A stretch of DNA of 64,000 nucleotides from DASSQJ01 sp963773655 (GCA_963773655.1 CAVZBX010000001.1:372001-436000); one strand, 5' to 3'; shown: positions 1-8,856, counted from the stretch's first letter. Numbers and translations: made by a program. Notes: a model not told the origin generated them from the sequence alone.

Positions 1-1304
1 GGTCCGACGGCGGCGACGGCGCCCCCATCGTCGGCTACGTCGCCGACAACGAGCACGACGAGGCCGCGTTCGTCGCCCGCAGCATCGACTCCCTGACCGA
101 CGCCCACGGGGTGCGTCCCGGCGACGTCGCGGTGTTCTACCGCACCAACGCCCAGTCGCGGGCGCTCGAGGAGGTCTTCGTCCGGGTGGGGCTGCCGTAC
201 AAGGTGGTGGGCGGCACCCGGTTCTACGAGCGCCGTGAGGTCAAGGATGCGCTGGCCTACCTGCGGGTGCTCTCCAACCCCGCCGACACCGTCAACCTGC
301 GTCGCATCGTCAACGTGCCCAAGCGCGGCATCGGCGACCGCGCCGAGGCCTGCGTCGCCGCACTGGCCGACCGCGAGCGCATCCCGTTCGTCGCCGCGCT
401 CGCCCGGGCCGAGGACGCTCCGGGCATCGCCACCCGCTCGGTCACCGCCATCAAGGGCTTCACCGCCATCCTCGAGGAGCTCGGCCGGGTGCGTGACGAC
501 GAGGACGCCGGCGTCGGCGACCTCCTCGAGGCCGTGCTCGACCGCACCGGCTACCTCACCGAGCTCCGCGAGAGCCGCGACCCGCAGGACGAGACCCGCG
601 TCGAGAACCTCGCCGAGCTCGTCGCCGTCGCGCGCGAGTTCGACGAGGCCCGCCGCGCCACCGGTGAGGTGCTCGCCCTCGAGGACTTCCTCGAGCAGGT
701 CTCGCTCGTGGCGGACGCCGACGAGATCCCCGAGGGCGCCGAGGCCGAGGAGCTGGGGGTCGTCACCCTGATGACCCTGCACACCGCCAAGGGGCTGGAG
801 TTCCCCGTCGTCTTCCTCACCGGCATGGAGGACGGCACCTTCCCCCACCTGCGCAGCCTCGGCGACGCCCGAGAGCTCGAGGAGGAGCGCCGCCTCGCCT
901 ACGTCGGCATCACCCGCGCCCGCGAGCGGCTGCACCTGTCGCGCGCGGCCGTCCGATCCGCGTGGGGCGCACCGCAGTACAACCCGCCGTCGCGCTTCCT
1001 CGACGAGATCCCCGGCGAGCTCCTCCAGTGGGAGCGAGAGCTGGCCGGGGCGGCAGCAGTGGGCCGCCGCGACCAGCGTCCGGCGGTCGCCACCCTGGCC
1101 GCCCGCCCCGGCGTGCGCTCACCGGGCAACCGGCCGGTCATCGCCCTTGCCCCGGGCGACAGGGTCACGCACGACACCTACGGCCTCGGCAGCGTCGTCC
1201 GCACCCTCGGCGAGGGGGAGAAGACACAGGCGGAGGTCGACTTCGGCGGTGAGCTCGGGGTCAAGCGCTTCGTCCTGCGGTTCGCCCCGCTCGAGAAGAT
1301 CTGA
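1..1304 (+). CDS. pcrA: ATP-dependent DNA helicase PcrA/UvrD, 3' part
   Basis: The gene is cut by the left edge; the reading frame is open from base 3, so the GTG at 111 is not its start. About 433 C-terminal residues remain. Superfamily 1 helicase motif V is seen at about 774-800 (TLHTAKGLEFPVVFLTGME) and motif VI at about 883-927 (EERRLAYVGITRARE, with the arginine finger). The last ~50 residues form the Tudor-like C-terminal domain (GDRVTHDTYGLGSVV) that in PcrA proteins contacts RNA polymerase. PcrA unwinds DNA 3'-5' in excision repair and clears RecA filaments and stalled polymerases. The ATP-binding Walker A half lies outside the window. UvrD2-type helicases are the alternative, but the Tudor-like tail favours PcrA. 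Confidence 0.93.
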   Translation, partial: SDGGDGAPIVGYVADNEHDEAAFVARSIDSLTDAHGVRPGDVAVFYRTNAQSRALEEVFVRVGLPYKVVGGTRFYERREVKDALAYLRVLSNPADTVNLRRIVNVPKRGIGDRAEACVAALADRERIPFVAALARAEDAPGIATRSVTAIKGFTAILEELGRVRDDEDAGVGDLLEAVLDRTGYLTELRESRDPQDETRVENLAELVAVAREFDEARRATGEVLALEDFLEQVSLVADADEIPEGAEAEELGVVTLMTLHTAKGLEFPVVFLTGMEDGTFPHLRSLGDARELEEERRLAYVGITRARERLHLSRAAVRSAWGAPQYNPPSRFLDEIPGELLQWERELAGAAAVGRRDQRPAVATLAARPGVRSPGNRPVIALAPGDRVTHDTYGLGSVVRTLGEGEKTQAEVDFGGELGVKRFVLRFAPLEKI

Positions 1305-1420
1305 CGGCCGGGGGCGACCACCTCGGGCTCGCCGGCGCGCCGGCGACGACGAACGCGCCCGACCGGGTGGTGGTCGTGCGCGTCAGTGCGTTCGCGGGGG
1401 GCCCGGGTGCGCCGCCCGGG

Positions 1421-2197
1421 TCACCAGAGCCCGTGCTCCTGCAGCCAGGGCGTCGGGTTGAGCGGGCTGTCGCCGGTGGCAGAGGCCTGGATCTCCAGGT
1501 GCAGGTGCGGCCCGGTGGAGTTGCCGGTGCTGCCGACGGCGCCGATGACCTGGCCGGGCATCACGCTCTGGCCCGCGTAGACGTCGATGCGGCTCATGTG
1601 GCCGTACCACGCGACGCTGCCGTCCCAGAACTGGATCGACACCTTCATCCCGAGGCCCCCGTTCCACCCCGAGAAGACGACGGTGCCCTTGGACATCGCG
1701 TAGAGCGGGGTGCCCGGGGCAGCGGCGTAGTCGACGCCGTCGTGGTGGCGCCCCCAGCGGTACCCGAACAGCGAGCTGACGCTGCCGCCGGCGATCGGCC
1801 GGACCCACTTCTTGGCCTCGCGCTCGGCCTTGGCCTTGGCGGCCGCCGCGGCCTCCGCCTTGCGCTTGGCGGCGCGGGCGGCGCGGGCCTGGGCCTCGGT
1901 GCGGCCCTGGAGCGCGGCCGTCTGCATCTGGGCGTCCTGCCGGCGCTGCGCCAGGTCGGACTCGACCTCGACGTCGGCGGCCTGCTGCGTCTGGGCCATC
2001 GCGGTCTGCTGGCCGGTGAGGTCCAGGGTCAGCGGTGAGGACTCGGCCGCGGTGGCGGCGGTCGCGGTGACCACGAGGGCGGCGGCAGCGGTCGTGGGGA
2101 GGACGAAGCTGCTGCTCAGCGCTCGGGGCAGGCGGGCACCACGCGTGCGGACGCGATGACGTCCGGCGTAGTGCCGCCCACGGTATGACCGGGATGA
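1421..2197 (-). CDS. Secreted M23 family metallopeptidase (LytM-like)
   Basis: Probable zinc endopeptidase that cuts peptidoglycan cross-bridges. I prefer the GTG at 2197 because GAGG lies about nine bases upstream; an in-frame TTG at 2236 gives 13 more residues. From 2197 the protein is 258 aa: a signal peptide/transmembrane segment around residues 25-50, an Ala/Lys/Arg-rich coiled coil of about 60 residues, then the LytM domain. Zinc ligands are visible as HxxxD (about H152, D156) and HLH (H231, H233) in GPHLHLEI. The protein ends a few residues after the domain, so there is no extra wall-binding module. It converges on pcrA. Its upstream region carries GTCACG direct repeats resembling MtrA boxes. 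Confidence 0.9.
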   Translation of the reverse strand, partial: SSRSYRGRHYAGRHRVRTRGARLPRALSSSFVLPTTAAAALVVTATAATAAESSPLTLDLTGQQTAMAQTQQAADVEVESDLAQRRQDAQMQTAALQGRTEAQARAARAAKRKAEAAAAAKAKAEREAKKWVRPIAGGSVSSLFGYRWGRHHDGVDYAAAPGTPLYAMSKGTVVFSGWNGGLGMKVSIQFWDGSVAWYGHMSRIDVYAGQSVMPGQVIGAVGSTGNSTGPHLHLEIQASATGDSPLNPTPWLQEHGLW

Positions 2198-2281
2198 CAC
2201 GGGGCAGGGACCTCGGGAGACGGAGACGGTGGTCAAGGGTGCCCGGAGGCGGTCATGCAGGGAACCTCGGGGGCAAGCACT

Positions 2282-2305
2282 ACCGTAGCGTGACCATTCC
2301 GTGAC
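2282..2305 (-). promoter_or_regulatory. Candidate MtrA-like box and -10 of the M23 peptidase gene
   Basis: On the minus strand GTCACG occurs twice with an 11-base period (2305-2300 and 2294-2289), directly followed by TACGGT (2287-2282), an actinobacterial TANNNT -10. A further GTCACG lies on the plus strand at 2342-2347, forming an 8-bp dyad with the first box. MtrA, the response regulator controlling peptidoglycan hydrolase genes in Actinobacteria, binds direct repeats of GTMACG-like pentamers/hexamers with this spacing. Assigning MtrA is inference. Confidence 0.4.
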
Positions 2306-2471
2306 TCATAGCCGAACCTGAGATGTCGGAGAGCGGCCTTCGTCACGGATCCGTCTCCGGTTCGCTGACCTGCGCGGTCGCCCCGGCCACGGCCGGCGTG
2401 AGGCCCGGAGGCTCTCAGCCGCCCGGCGTGTCGGGTGCCACCGGCGGCGGGGCGCCCTGGCCACGAGTCGG

Positions 2472-3398
2472 TCAGTCGCGGCGCGCGAACGGGGCCGCCC
2501 CGCTGCGGACGGTCGAGCCGTCGGTGTCGAGCTGGGCGAGGGCGGCGCCGATCCCGTGGACCACCTCGCCGAGCATCGGGAGGGTGAGGTGGCCGGCGCC
2601 GTGCAGCCGCACGTTGCGCGCCCGCAGGTCGCGGTGGCGCAGGGCGGCGGAGTGCTGCGGCAGGATCGCCGTGTCGGTGTCCGACCAGTACGAGATGAAC
2701 CGGGTGCGGCACCCGTGCACGGGCCGGTCGAGCTCGCGCATCAGCCCGCTGCCGGGACGCATCTGCTGCATCAGCCGCGTGGGCACCGCGTAGGCGGCCC
2801 AGGTGCCCTGGTGCGGCGTGCCGAGGGTGACCAGGGTGTGCACCCGGGCGTCACCGCCGAGCCGGGTGACGTAGTACCGCCCGATGAGTCCGCCGAGGCT
2901 GTGTCCGATGACGTGGATCCGCTCGAACCCGGTCTCGGCCACCACCGCCTCGACCTCCTCGGCCAGTCGCAGCGCAGCGGTGCGCACGTCGGTGGCCACC
3001 GTCGCGTAGTTCATCGCGAAGACGTTGGTGAACCCCCGCCGGGTGAGCCCGCGCCGCAGCAGGGTGAAGATCGAGCGGTTGCTGACGATGCCGTGAACGA
3101 GCAGGATCGGCGTGCCCGCGGCCTCGAGGTCGTGGACGAGCAGGCCGCGCCGTACGGGGGGCAGGTGCTCCAGCCGGTAGGCGGGTTCGCCGACCCGGCC
3201 CCGGCCGGTGACCAGGCCGAGCGGCCAGGTGGCGACGTGCGCGGCCAGCCACGCGGTCTCGACCGCGGCACCGGCGACGACCGCCGGCTCGAGCAGGGCG
3301 ACGGCGGACCCGAGGGCGGCCCGGGCACGCGTACCCCACGAGACGGTCGGCTCCGGTGCCGCCGGCTCGTGGTCCCGCAGCGCGTGGGGGGTGGCCAT
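2472..3398 (-). CDS. Lipase/PGAP1-like alpha/beta hydrolase
   Basis: The ATG at 3398 gives 308 aa; the frame stays open far upstream but that extension is antisense to the next genes and is not protein-like. The fold signature is clear: oxyanion HG at residues 102-103 (PILLVHGIVSN), nucleophile elbow GHSLG at 165-169 with Ser167, and a likely catalytic His in GAGHLTLPML near the C-terminus. An N-terminal hydrophobic stretch (about 30-62) could anchor it in the membrane. Proteins of this type act as lipases or acyl-ester hydrolases; the substrate cannot be read from sequence. It stands alone between the M23 gene and a divergent small membrane protein. Confidence 0.8.
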   Translation of the reverse strand: MATPHALRDHEPAAPEPTVSWGTRARAALGSAVALLEPAVVAGAAVETAWLAAHVATWPLGLVTGRGRVGEPAYRLEHLPPVRRGLLVHDLEAAGTPILLVHGIVSNRSIFTLLRRGLTRRGFTNVFAMNYATVATDVRTAALRLAEEVEAVVAETGFERIHVIGHSLGGLIGRYYVTRLGGDARVHTLVTLGTPHQGTWAAYAVPTRLMQQMRPGSGLMRELDRPVHGCRTRFISYWSDTDTAILPQHSAALRHRDLRARNVRLHGAGHLTLPMLGEVVHGIGAALAQLDTDGSTVRSGAAPFARRD

Positions 3399-3603
3399 GG
3401 CAGGGGCCACTGTAGGGGGCGGACGCCTCGGGCCCCCACCCCGGGCGCAGGTCCCACCGGTGCGGGTCGCCCCGGCCCCCGTCGTCCCGGGCACGCCGCT
3501 CCTCGCCGGGCGGAGGCGCCGGTCGGCGCCGCCCGGGACCGCTCGGCATCCCCACCGCCGCCCCGACCGGCGCTCCCGGCGGGCGTCGGCCGATGATGGA
3601 GGC

Positions 3604-4101
3604 GTGTCGCCCCTCGACCTCGCCGTGGTGCTCGTCCTCGTCCTCCTCCTCGGAGTCGGGGTCCTCGTCGCGCGAGCCCGGGCGCGGCGCCGTCCGGAGC
3701 CCCCCACGCACGAGCTCGACGAGGTGCTCCTGGACGCCGACGAGCGCCGGATGCTCGACGCCGCGCTCGCCGAGGTGGAGCGTGAGCACGCGGCGCCGGT
3801 GCGCCGGCTCCTCGCCACCCGCATCGTGGTGCTCCGCAACCGGCAGGTGCCGCTGCGCGCGGTCCGACCGGCGGGGGAGCCGCCTCTGGCCCGGCTGTGC
3901 TTCGCCAACGGCACGGTGCTCCGGGCGCGGCCGGGGCAGCCGGGCGAGTGGGCCCCCCTCGTGGTCGCCATCGTCGGCCGGGGGCACAGCGTGGTCATCG
4001 AGTCGTACGAGATCGGGGACGGCGACGTCCGCATCGTGCTCGCCGGGCCCGGGGGGGTGCGCCAGCGGGTCACGGTGGTCGGGCTGGACCAGCCGTCCTG
4101 A
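3604..4101 (+). CDS. Membrane-anchored hypothetical protein
   Basis: I do not recognise the family. The GTG at 3604 has GGAG eight bases upstream and gives 165 aa. One N-terminal transmembrane helix (roughly residues 4-20, rich in Val/Leu) is followed by an Arg-rich stop-transfer and a cytoplasmic soluble domain of about 140 residues. That domain has the feel of a beta-rich module (IVVLRNRQVPLRAVRP, HSVVIESYEIGDGDVRIVL). It is codirectional with sucC 160 bases downstream but a separate promoter-like TAGGCT lies between them, so cotranscription is uncertain. Confidence 0.65.
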   Translation: MSPLDLAVVLVLVLLLGVGVLVARARARRRPEPPTHELDEVLLDADERRMLDAALAEVEREHAAPVRRLLATRIVVLRNRQVPLRAVRPAGEPPLARLCFANGTVLRARPGQPGEWAPLVVAIVGRGHSVVIESYEIGDGDVRIVLAGPGGVRQRVTVVGLDQPS

Positions 4102-4260
4102 GCCGCACCGCTCGCGCCCGGCCCGGCCGGTCGCCGACCGCCGTGACCGCTCGGAGGTGAGATCGCACCCATCGGCCGACCGGGGGCGCGACGGCCGTCG
4201 CGCGCACCGTTAGGCTCCGACCCGGACCCAGAAGCCGACGACAGTGAGGACGAGCCCATC

Positions 4261-5439
4261 GTGGACCTCTTCGAGTACCAGGCCCGTGACATGTTCGAGA
4301 AGCACGGGGTGCCCGTGCTCGCAGGAGCGGTGGCGAGGACGCCCGAGGAGGTCAGGGAGGCCGCGGAGCGCGTCGGCGCCGCCAGCGGCGGGGTCACGGT
4401 CGTCAAGGCGCAGGTGAAGACCGGAGGCCGCGGCAAGGCCGGCGGCGTCAAGGTGGCGAAGAGCCCCGAGGAGGCCGAGCTGCACGCGCGGGCGATCCTC
4501 GGCATGGACATCAAGGGCCACGAGGTCCACCAGGTGATGGTGGCCCAGGGCGCGGACATCGCCGAGGAGTACTACTTCTCCATCCTCCTGGACCGGGCCA
4601 ACCGGTCCTACCTCGCGATGTGCTCACGCGAGGGCGGCGTCGAGATCGAGCAGCTGGCCGTCGAGCGCCCGGAGGCGCTGGCCCGGGTCGAGGTCGACCC
4701 GAACGCGGGCATCGACGAGGCCAAGGCCCGCGAGATCGTCGAGGCCGCCGGCTTCGACGAGGAGACGGGCGCGGGGATCGTGCCCGTCGTCACCGCGCTG
4801 TGGACCGTGTACCGCGAGGAGGACGCCACCCTGGTGGAGGTCAACCCGCTCGTGAAGACCGGCGCCGGCGACATCATCGCGCTCGACGGCAAGGTCACCC
4901 TCGACGAGAACGCCGCCTTCCGCCACCCCGACCACGCCGAGCTCGAGGACGTCGCCGAGGCCGACCCGCTCGAGGCCGCGGCCAAGGAGAAGGACCTCAA
5001 CTACGTCAAGCTCGACGGCTCGGTGGGCATCATCGGCAACGGCGCGGGCCTGGTGATGAGCACCCTCGACGTCGTCGCCTACGCCGGCGAGGAGTTCGGC
5101 GGGCAGAAGCCGGCCAACTTCCTCGACATCGGCGGCGGCGCCAGCGCCGAGGTGATGGCCAACGGCCTGCACATCATCCTCTCGGATCCCCAGGTCAAGT
5201 CCGTGTTCGTCAACGTCTTCGGCGGCATCACCGCGTGCGACGCGGTGGCCAACGGCATCGTCGGCGCCCTCGACGCGCTCGGGGACGAGGAGGACCGCCC
5301 CCTCGTGGTGCGGCTCGACGGCAACAACGTCGAGGAGGGCCGCCGCATCCTCGCCGAGCGGGGCCACCCGCGCGTCATCATCGAGGACACCATGGACGGC
5401 GCCGCGAGGCGGGCCGCCGAGCTGGCCTCCCAGAACTGA
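4261..5439 (+). CDS. sucC: Succinyl-CoA ligase [ADP-forming] beta subunit
   Basis: TCA-cycle enzyme interconverting succinyl-CoA and succinate with nucleotide triphosphate formation; partner of SucD. GTG start at 4261, 392 aa, the usual length. The N-terminal ATP-grasp domain begins MDLFEYQARDMFEKHGVPV and carries KAQVKTGGRGKAGGVK; the metal/nucleotide region LVEVNPLV is seen in the middle; the C-terminal CoA-ligase domain has FLDIGGGAS and FVNVFGGITACD. sucD follows after a 30-base gap with an AAGAGAG ribosome site, so the two are one operon, matching the heterotetramer. A TAGGCT at about 4211-4216 may be the -10. Confidence 0.97.
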   Translation: MDLFEYQARDMFEKHGVPVLAGAVARTPEEVREAAERVGAASGGVTVVKAQVKTGGRGKAGGVKVAKSPEEAELHARAILGMDIKGHEVHQVMVAQGADIAEEYYFSILLDRANRSYLAMCSREGGVEIEQLAVERPEALARVEVDPNAGIDEAKAREIVEAAGFDEETGAGIVPVVTALWTVYREEDATLVEVNPLVKTGAGDIIALDGKVTLDENAAFRHPDHAELEDVAEADPLEAAAKEKDLNYVKLDGSVGIIGNGAGLVMSTLDVVAYAGEEFGGQKPANFLDIGGGASAEVMANGLHIILSDPQVKSVFVNVFGGITACDAVANGIVGALDALGDEEDRPLVVRLDGNNVEEGRRILAERGHPRVIIEDTMDGAARRAAELASQN

Positions 5440-5469
5440 CCCGCGAGCAGAAGAGAGACGACACAGAAC

Positions 5470-6363
5470 ATGGCCATCTTCCTCAACGCCGACTCCAAGG
5501 TCATCGTCCAGGGCATGACGGGCTCCGAGGGCATGAAGCACACGCAGCGCATGCTCCGCTCCGGCACCGCCATCGTCGGCGGGGTCAACCCCCGCAAGGC
5601 GGGCACCGAGGTCGAGTTCGAGGGCGGCGTGTCCGTCCCCGTCTTCGGCTCGGTGCCCGAGGCGGTGGCGGAGACCGGCGCGGACGTCAGCGTCGTCTTC
5701 GTGCCTGCCGCCTTCACCAAGGCGGCCGCCGTCGAGGCGATCGACGCCGGCATCCCGCTCCTCGTCGTCATCACCGAGGGCGTGGCCGTCAAGGACACCG
5801 CGGAGTTCTACACCTACGCCGCCGAGAAGGGCACGACCCGCATCATCGGGCCGAACTGTCCGGGCCTGATCAGCCCCGGGCAGTCCAACGCCGGCATCAT
5901 CCCCGCCGACATCTCCGGCGCGGGGCGGATCGGGCTGGTGTCGAAGTCGGGCACGCTGACCTACCAGATGATGTACGAGCTGCGGGACTTCGGCTTCTCC
6001 TCCGCCGTGGGCATCGGTGGGGACCCCGTCATCGGCACCACCCACATCGACTGCCTCGCCGCCTTCCAGGACGACCCCGACACCGACGCCATCGTCATGA
6101 TCGGCGAGATCGGCGGGGACGCCGAGGAGCGGGCCGCCGCGTACATCCAGGAGCACGTGACCAAGCCCGTGGTCGGCTACGTCGCCGGCTTCACGGCGCC
6201 CGAGGGCAAGACGATGGGGCACGCCGGCGCCATCGTCTCCGGGTCCTCCGGCACCGCGCAGGCCAAGAAGGAGGCCCTCGAGGCCGCCGGGGTCAGGGTG
6301 GGCAGGACCCCGTCCGAGACGGCCCAGCTGATGCGGGAGATCATGGAGTCGCTCTCCGCCTGA
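5470..6363 (+). CDS. sucD: Succinyl-CoA ligase alpha subunit
   Basis: Partner of SucC: binds CoA and carries the phosphorylated histidine. 297 aa from ATG 5470. The Rossmann CoA-binding segment shows TGSEGMKHTQRML and GGVNPRKAGT near the N-terminus; IIGPNCPGLI and the catalytic His in GHAGAIVSGSSG (about residue 245) are intact. Immediately downstream, after the stop, lies a double hairpin (6438-6500) that probably ends or stabilises the sucCD transcript. Confidence 0.97.
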   Translation: MAIFLNADSKVIVQGMTGSEGMKHTQRMLRSGTAIVGGVNPRKAGTEVEFEGGVSVPVFGSVPEAVAETGADVSVVFVPAAFTKAAAVEAIDAGIPLLVVITEGVAVKDTAEFYTYAAEKGTTRIIGPNCPGLISPGQSNAGIIPADISGAGRIGLVSKSGTLTYQMMYELRDFGFSSAVGIGGDPVIGTTHIDCLAAFQDDPDTDAIVMIGEIGGDAEERAAAYIQEHVTKPVVGYVAGFTAPEGKTMGHAGAIVSGSSGTAQAKKEALEAAGVRVGRTPSETAQLMREIMESLSA

Positions 6364-6437
6364 CCGGGTCGCACCCGGTTCATCGCTCGGTCGCAGTCCG
6401 GAGGCGACCGGTGGGATCCGTCGAAGCAGGACTTCCG

Positions 6438-6500
6438 CGACGTGGCACGGAAACGCTTTCCGTGCCACGTCGACATTTCGGGGTAACCCCGAAATGTCGA
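6438..6500. repeat. Bipartite hairpin repeat, copy 1
   Basis: Two back-to-back perfect inverted repeats. The first has 16-bp arms at 6438-6453 and 6457-6472 with a 3-base loop; the second has 15-bp arms at 6470-6484 and 6486-6500 with a 1-base centre. They share the bases GTCG(A). A related element with the same two-part layout lies at 30713-30777. Here it could act as the sucCD terminator, but the second hairpin has no U-tract and the repetition elsewhere argues for a dispersed repeat. Confidence 0.8.
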
Positions 6501-6557
6501 GGTCAGCGGGGCGTCGCTCCCGCGGCTCGCAGGGGTCGTCGAGCAGACTGGGCGACG

Positions 6558-7796
6558 ATGACCGTCAGCGACCGCCTGCGCGCCGCCGTCCCCGGGGCGG
6601 GTACGGCCTCCGGCACCGGCACCGGCCCCGGATGGCGGCGCGGTGCCGTGGTCGGCGGTCTCACCGGCCTGCTCTCGATGGGCGTCGTCGTCGGGCCGGT
6701 GCTGGCCGCGTGGTCGCAGGCGGTGCCCGCGGCCGGGACGGCGGGAGAGGCACTCGCCGTCGGGGCCGGGCTGTGGCTGCTCACGGCGGGGGCGCACGTC
6801 GCCCTCGGCGACGCCGTCCTGTCCCTCACCCCCCTGCTCGGGCTGGCGCTGCTCGTGCTGCTGGCCCGGCTGGGAGCCCGGGAGGCCATGGTCCGGGTCT
6901 CCCTCGAGGGCCCGTCGTGGTGGGGCCTGCTGCCGCGCAGGCTCGCCCAGGTGCTCGGGGCGTGGTGGGCGGGCTACGCCGCCGTCGTCCTCGTCGCCGC
7001 AGCCGTCGCCGCCACCGGACCCCTCCGGCCGCAGTGGTCCACCGTCGCGCTCCCCGCGGTCGTGCTGCCGCTCCTCGCCGGGGGCCTCGCCCTGCGGTCG
7101 GTCGTGGCCGACGACCCCGACGTGCTCGGCCCCCGCGCCGCGGTGCCGTGGGTGCCCGATGCCGTCCGGCGCGGGGTGGGGCCGGGCCTGACCGGCCTGC
7201 TCGTGCTCGTGGGCCTCGGGTCGGCCCTGGTTCTCGCCGCCGTCGGGCTCTCGTGGGACGGCGTGCGTGCCGTCCACGACGGGCTGGACGCCGGCACCGC
7301 CGGGTCGACGGTCGCGGTGGTCGCCCAGGTCGGGATGCTGCCCAACCTCGGCCTGTGGGTCGTCTCCTTCCTCGCCGGGCCGGGGTTCCAGGTGGTGCAG
7401 GGCGCCGGGGTCACGTGGTCGGGCGCCGAGTCGGGGCTGCTGCCGATGGTGCCGGCCCTCGCCGGACTGCCCCAGCCCGGGCCCTTCCCGCCGGCGGTCG
7501 CCGTCCTGTCGGCGCTCCTCCTCGTCGCGGTCGGCGGGGTCGTCGGGCACCGGTCGGTGCACACCGTCGCCCGGCTCTCCCGGCTCCGGACGAAGCTGGC
7601 CGTGGCCACCGCGGGCTGCGCGGTCGCGGCCCTGGCGGCCGGCCTGCTCGACGCCGTGGGGGGAGGCTCGGCCGGCCAGTTCCGCCTGGCCTCGGTCGGT
7701 GCCCCCGCGCTCGCCCTCGCCCTGTGCCTGTTCGGGTGGCTCCTGCTGGGGGCGGTGCTCGCCGTCCTGCGCGACGCGTGGCGGCTGCGGCGGTGA
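6558..7796 (+). CDS. DUF6350 family polytopic membrane protein
   Basis: 412 aa from ATG 6558. The protein is almost entirely hydrophobic, with many predicted membrane helices (for example 30-55, 65-85, 95-110, 130-160) and few charged residues. Family members sit just upstream of purN across Micrococcales and Streptomyces; their function is unknown, and some annotations call them cell division proteins by weak similarity. The stop overlaps the purN start in a GTGA, implying translational coupling with purine synthesis genes. Confidence 0.8.
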   Translation: MTVSDRLRAAVPGAGTASGTGTGPGWRRGAVVGGLTGLLSMGVVVGPVLAAWSQAVPAAGTAGEALAVGAGLWLLTAGAHVALGDAVLSLTPLLGLALLVLLARLGAREAMVRVSLEGPSWWGLLPRRLAQVLGAWWAGYAAVVLVAAAVAATGPLRPQWSTVALPAVVLPLLAGGLALRSVVADDPDVLGPRAAVPWVPDAVRRGVGPGLTGLLVLVGLGSALVLAAVGLSWDGVRAVHDGLDAGTAGSTVAVVAQVGMLPNLGLWVVSFLAGPGFQVVQGAGVTWSGAESGLLPMVPALAGLPQPGPFPPAVAVLSALLLVAVGGVVGHRSVHTVARLSRLRTKLAVATAGCAVAALAAGLLDAVGGGSAGQFRLASVGAPALALALCLFGWLLLGAVLAVLRDAWRLRR

Positions 7797-8389
7797 CCGG
7801 CTCCCTGGGGCTCGTCGTCCTCGTCTCGGGCTCGGGGACCATCCTCCAGGCGTTGCTCGACGCGGCGGCCGCCGGCGCGCCGTTCACCGTGCTGGCCGTC
7901 GGCGCCGACCGCGACGGCACCCTCGGCGAGGAACGCGCCCGGCGGGCCGGCGTCCCGACCTTCGTCGCCCGCGTGCCCGACTACGACAGCCGCGCCGACT
8001 GGGACCTCGACCTGCAGCGCCGGGTGAGTGGCTTCGGCCCCGACGTCGTCGTCAGTGCGGGCTTCATGAAGATCCTCGGGCCGGCGCTGCTCTCGGCCCA
8101 CGCCGTCCTCAACACGCACCCGGCGCTCCTGCCGAGCTTCCCGGGCGCGCACGGGGTCCGCGACGCCCTTGCCCACGGGGTCCGGGTGACGGGGTGCACC
8201 TGCCACTGGGTCGACGACGGCGTCGACACCGGCCCGATCATCGACCAGCGCGCGGTCCGCGTCGAGGACGGTGACACGGTGGAGACGCTGCACGAGCGGA
8301 TCAAGGCCGAGGAGCGCGCCATGCTCGTCGACGTCCTCACCGCGCTGGCCGCCGACCCGGCGCGCATCCCCGGGCCGGCGGGGCGCTGA
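7793..8389 (+). CDS. purN: Phosphoribosylglycinamide formyltransferase
   Basis: Transfers the formyl group of 10-formyl-THF to GAR in de novo purine synthesis. GTG at 7793 overlaps the previous stop; 198 aa is normal. The PRPP-amine binding start LVSGSGTILQALLD, the folate/catalytic region NTHPALLPSFPGAHGVRDAL with the catalytic Asn-His pair, and the downstream catalytic Asp in HWVDDGVDTGPII are all present. It lies upstream of purH, interrupted only by a small oxidase-like gene. Confidence 0.96.
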   Translation: MTGSLGLVVLVSGSGTILQALLDAAAAGAPFTVLAVGADRDGTLGEERARRAGVPTFVARVPDYDSRADWDLDLQRRVSGFGPDVVVSAGFMKILGPALLSAHAVLNTHPALLPSFPGAHGVRDALAHGVRVTGCTCHWVDDGVDTGPIIDQRAVRVEDGDTVETLHERIKAEERAMLVDVLTALAADPARIPGPAGR

Positions 8390-8391
8390 CG

Positions 8392-8817
8392 GTGGCGCTG
8401 CACCCCGGGGTCCTCCCGCCCGCCGCGCTGGAGTTCCTCCGCGAGCGGCACCTGGCGACGCTGACGACCCTCCGGCGCGACGGCAGCCCGCACACCGTGC
8501 CCGTCGGGTTCACCTGGGACGAGGAGGCCCTGGTCGCCCGGGTCATCGCGAGCCGGGGCAGCGCCAAGGTGCGCCAGGCGCGGGCCGGGCGGCCCGCCAG
8601 CCTCTGCCAGGTCGACCGGCGACGGTGGCTCACCCTCGAGGGCCGCACCCGGGTGCTCGAGGACGAGGCCTCGGTCCGTGACGCGGAGGAGCGCTACGCG
8701 CGCCGCTACCGGGTGCCGCGACCCAACCCCGAACGGGTCGTCGTCGTCCTGCAGGTCGAGCGGGTGCTCGGTGCGTCGTGGCCCGACCCGCTGCCCCCGT
8801 CGCCGTACGGTCCCTGA
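8392..8817 (+). CDS. Pyridoxamine 5'-phosphate oxidase-like, probable F420-binding protein
   Basis: 141 aa from GTG 8392, two bases after the purN stop. The split-barrel flavin/F420 fold is suggested by FLRERHLATLTTLRRDGSPH, VPVGFTWDEE and a short central strand pair, as in the TIGR03618 (Rv1155-like) group that binds F420 or acts as a deazaflavin-dependent reductase. The substrate is unknown. Tight spacing puts it in the DUF6350-purN transcription unit. FMN-dependent PNPOx is the alternative but the protein lacks the C-terminal PNPOx dimerisation region. Confidence 0.75.
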   Translation: MALHPGVLPPAALEFLRERHLATLTTLRRDGSPHTVPVGFTWDEEALVARVIASRGSAKVRQARAGRPASLCQVDRRRWLTLEGRTRVLEDEASVRDAEERYARRYRVPRPNPERVVVVLQVERVLGASWPDPLPPSPYGP

Positions 8818-8856
8818 GGGGGTCTGCGCGGCCGGTCCGGGCGCCGGTAGAGTCCG

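Noticed and set aside
2198..2471. A c-di-AMP (ydaO) riboswitch upstream of the M23 peptidase, frequent for such genes in Actinobacteria.
   Set aside because: The conserved blocks of that RNA are not found; MtrA-like repeats are the better reading.
4620..7796. Very long open frames overlapping sucC/sucD on both strands (for example a 614-residue frame on the minus strand).
   Set aside because: Arg/Gly/Ala-rich shadow frames of high-GC coding DNA; the sucCD frame has clear family motifs throughout.
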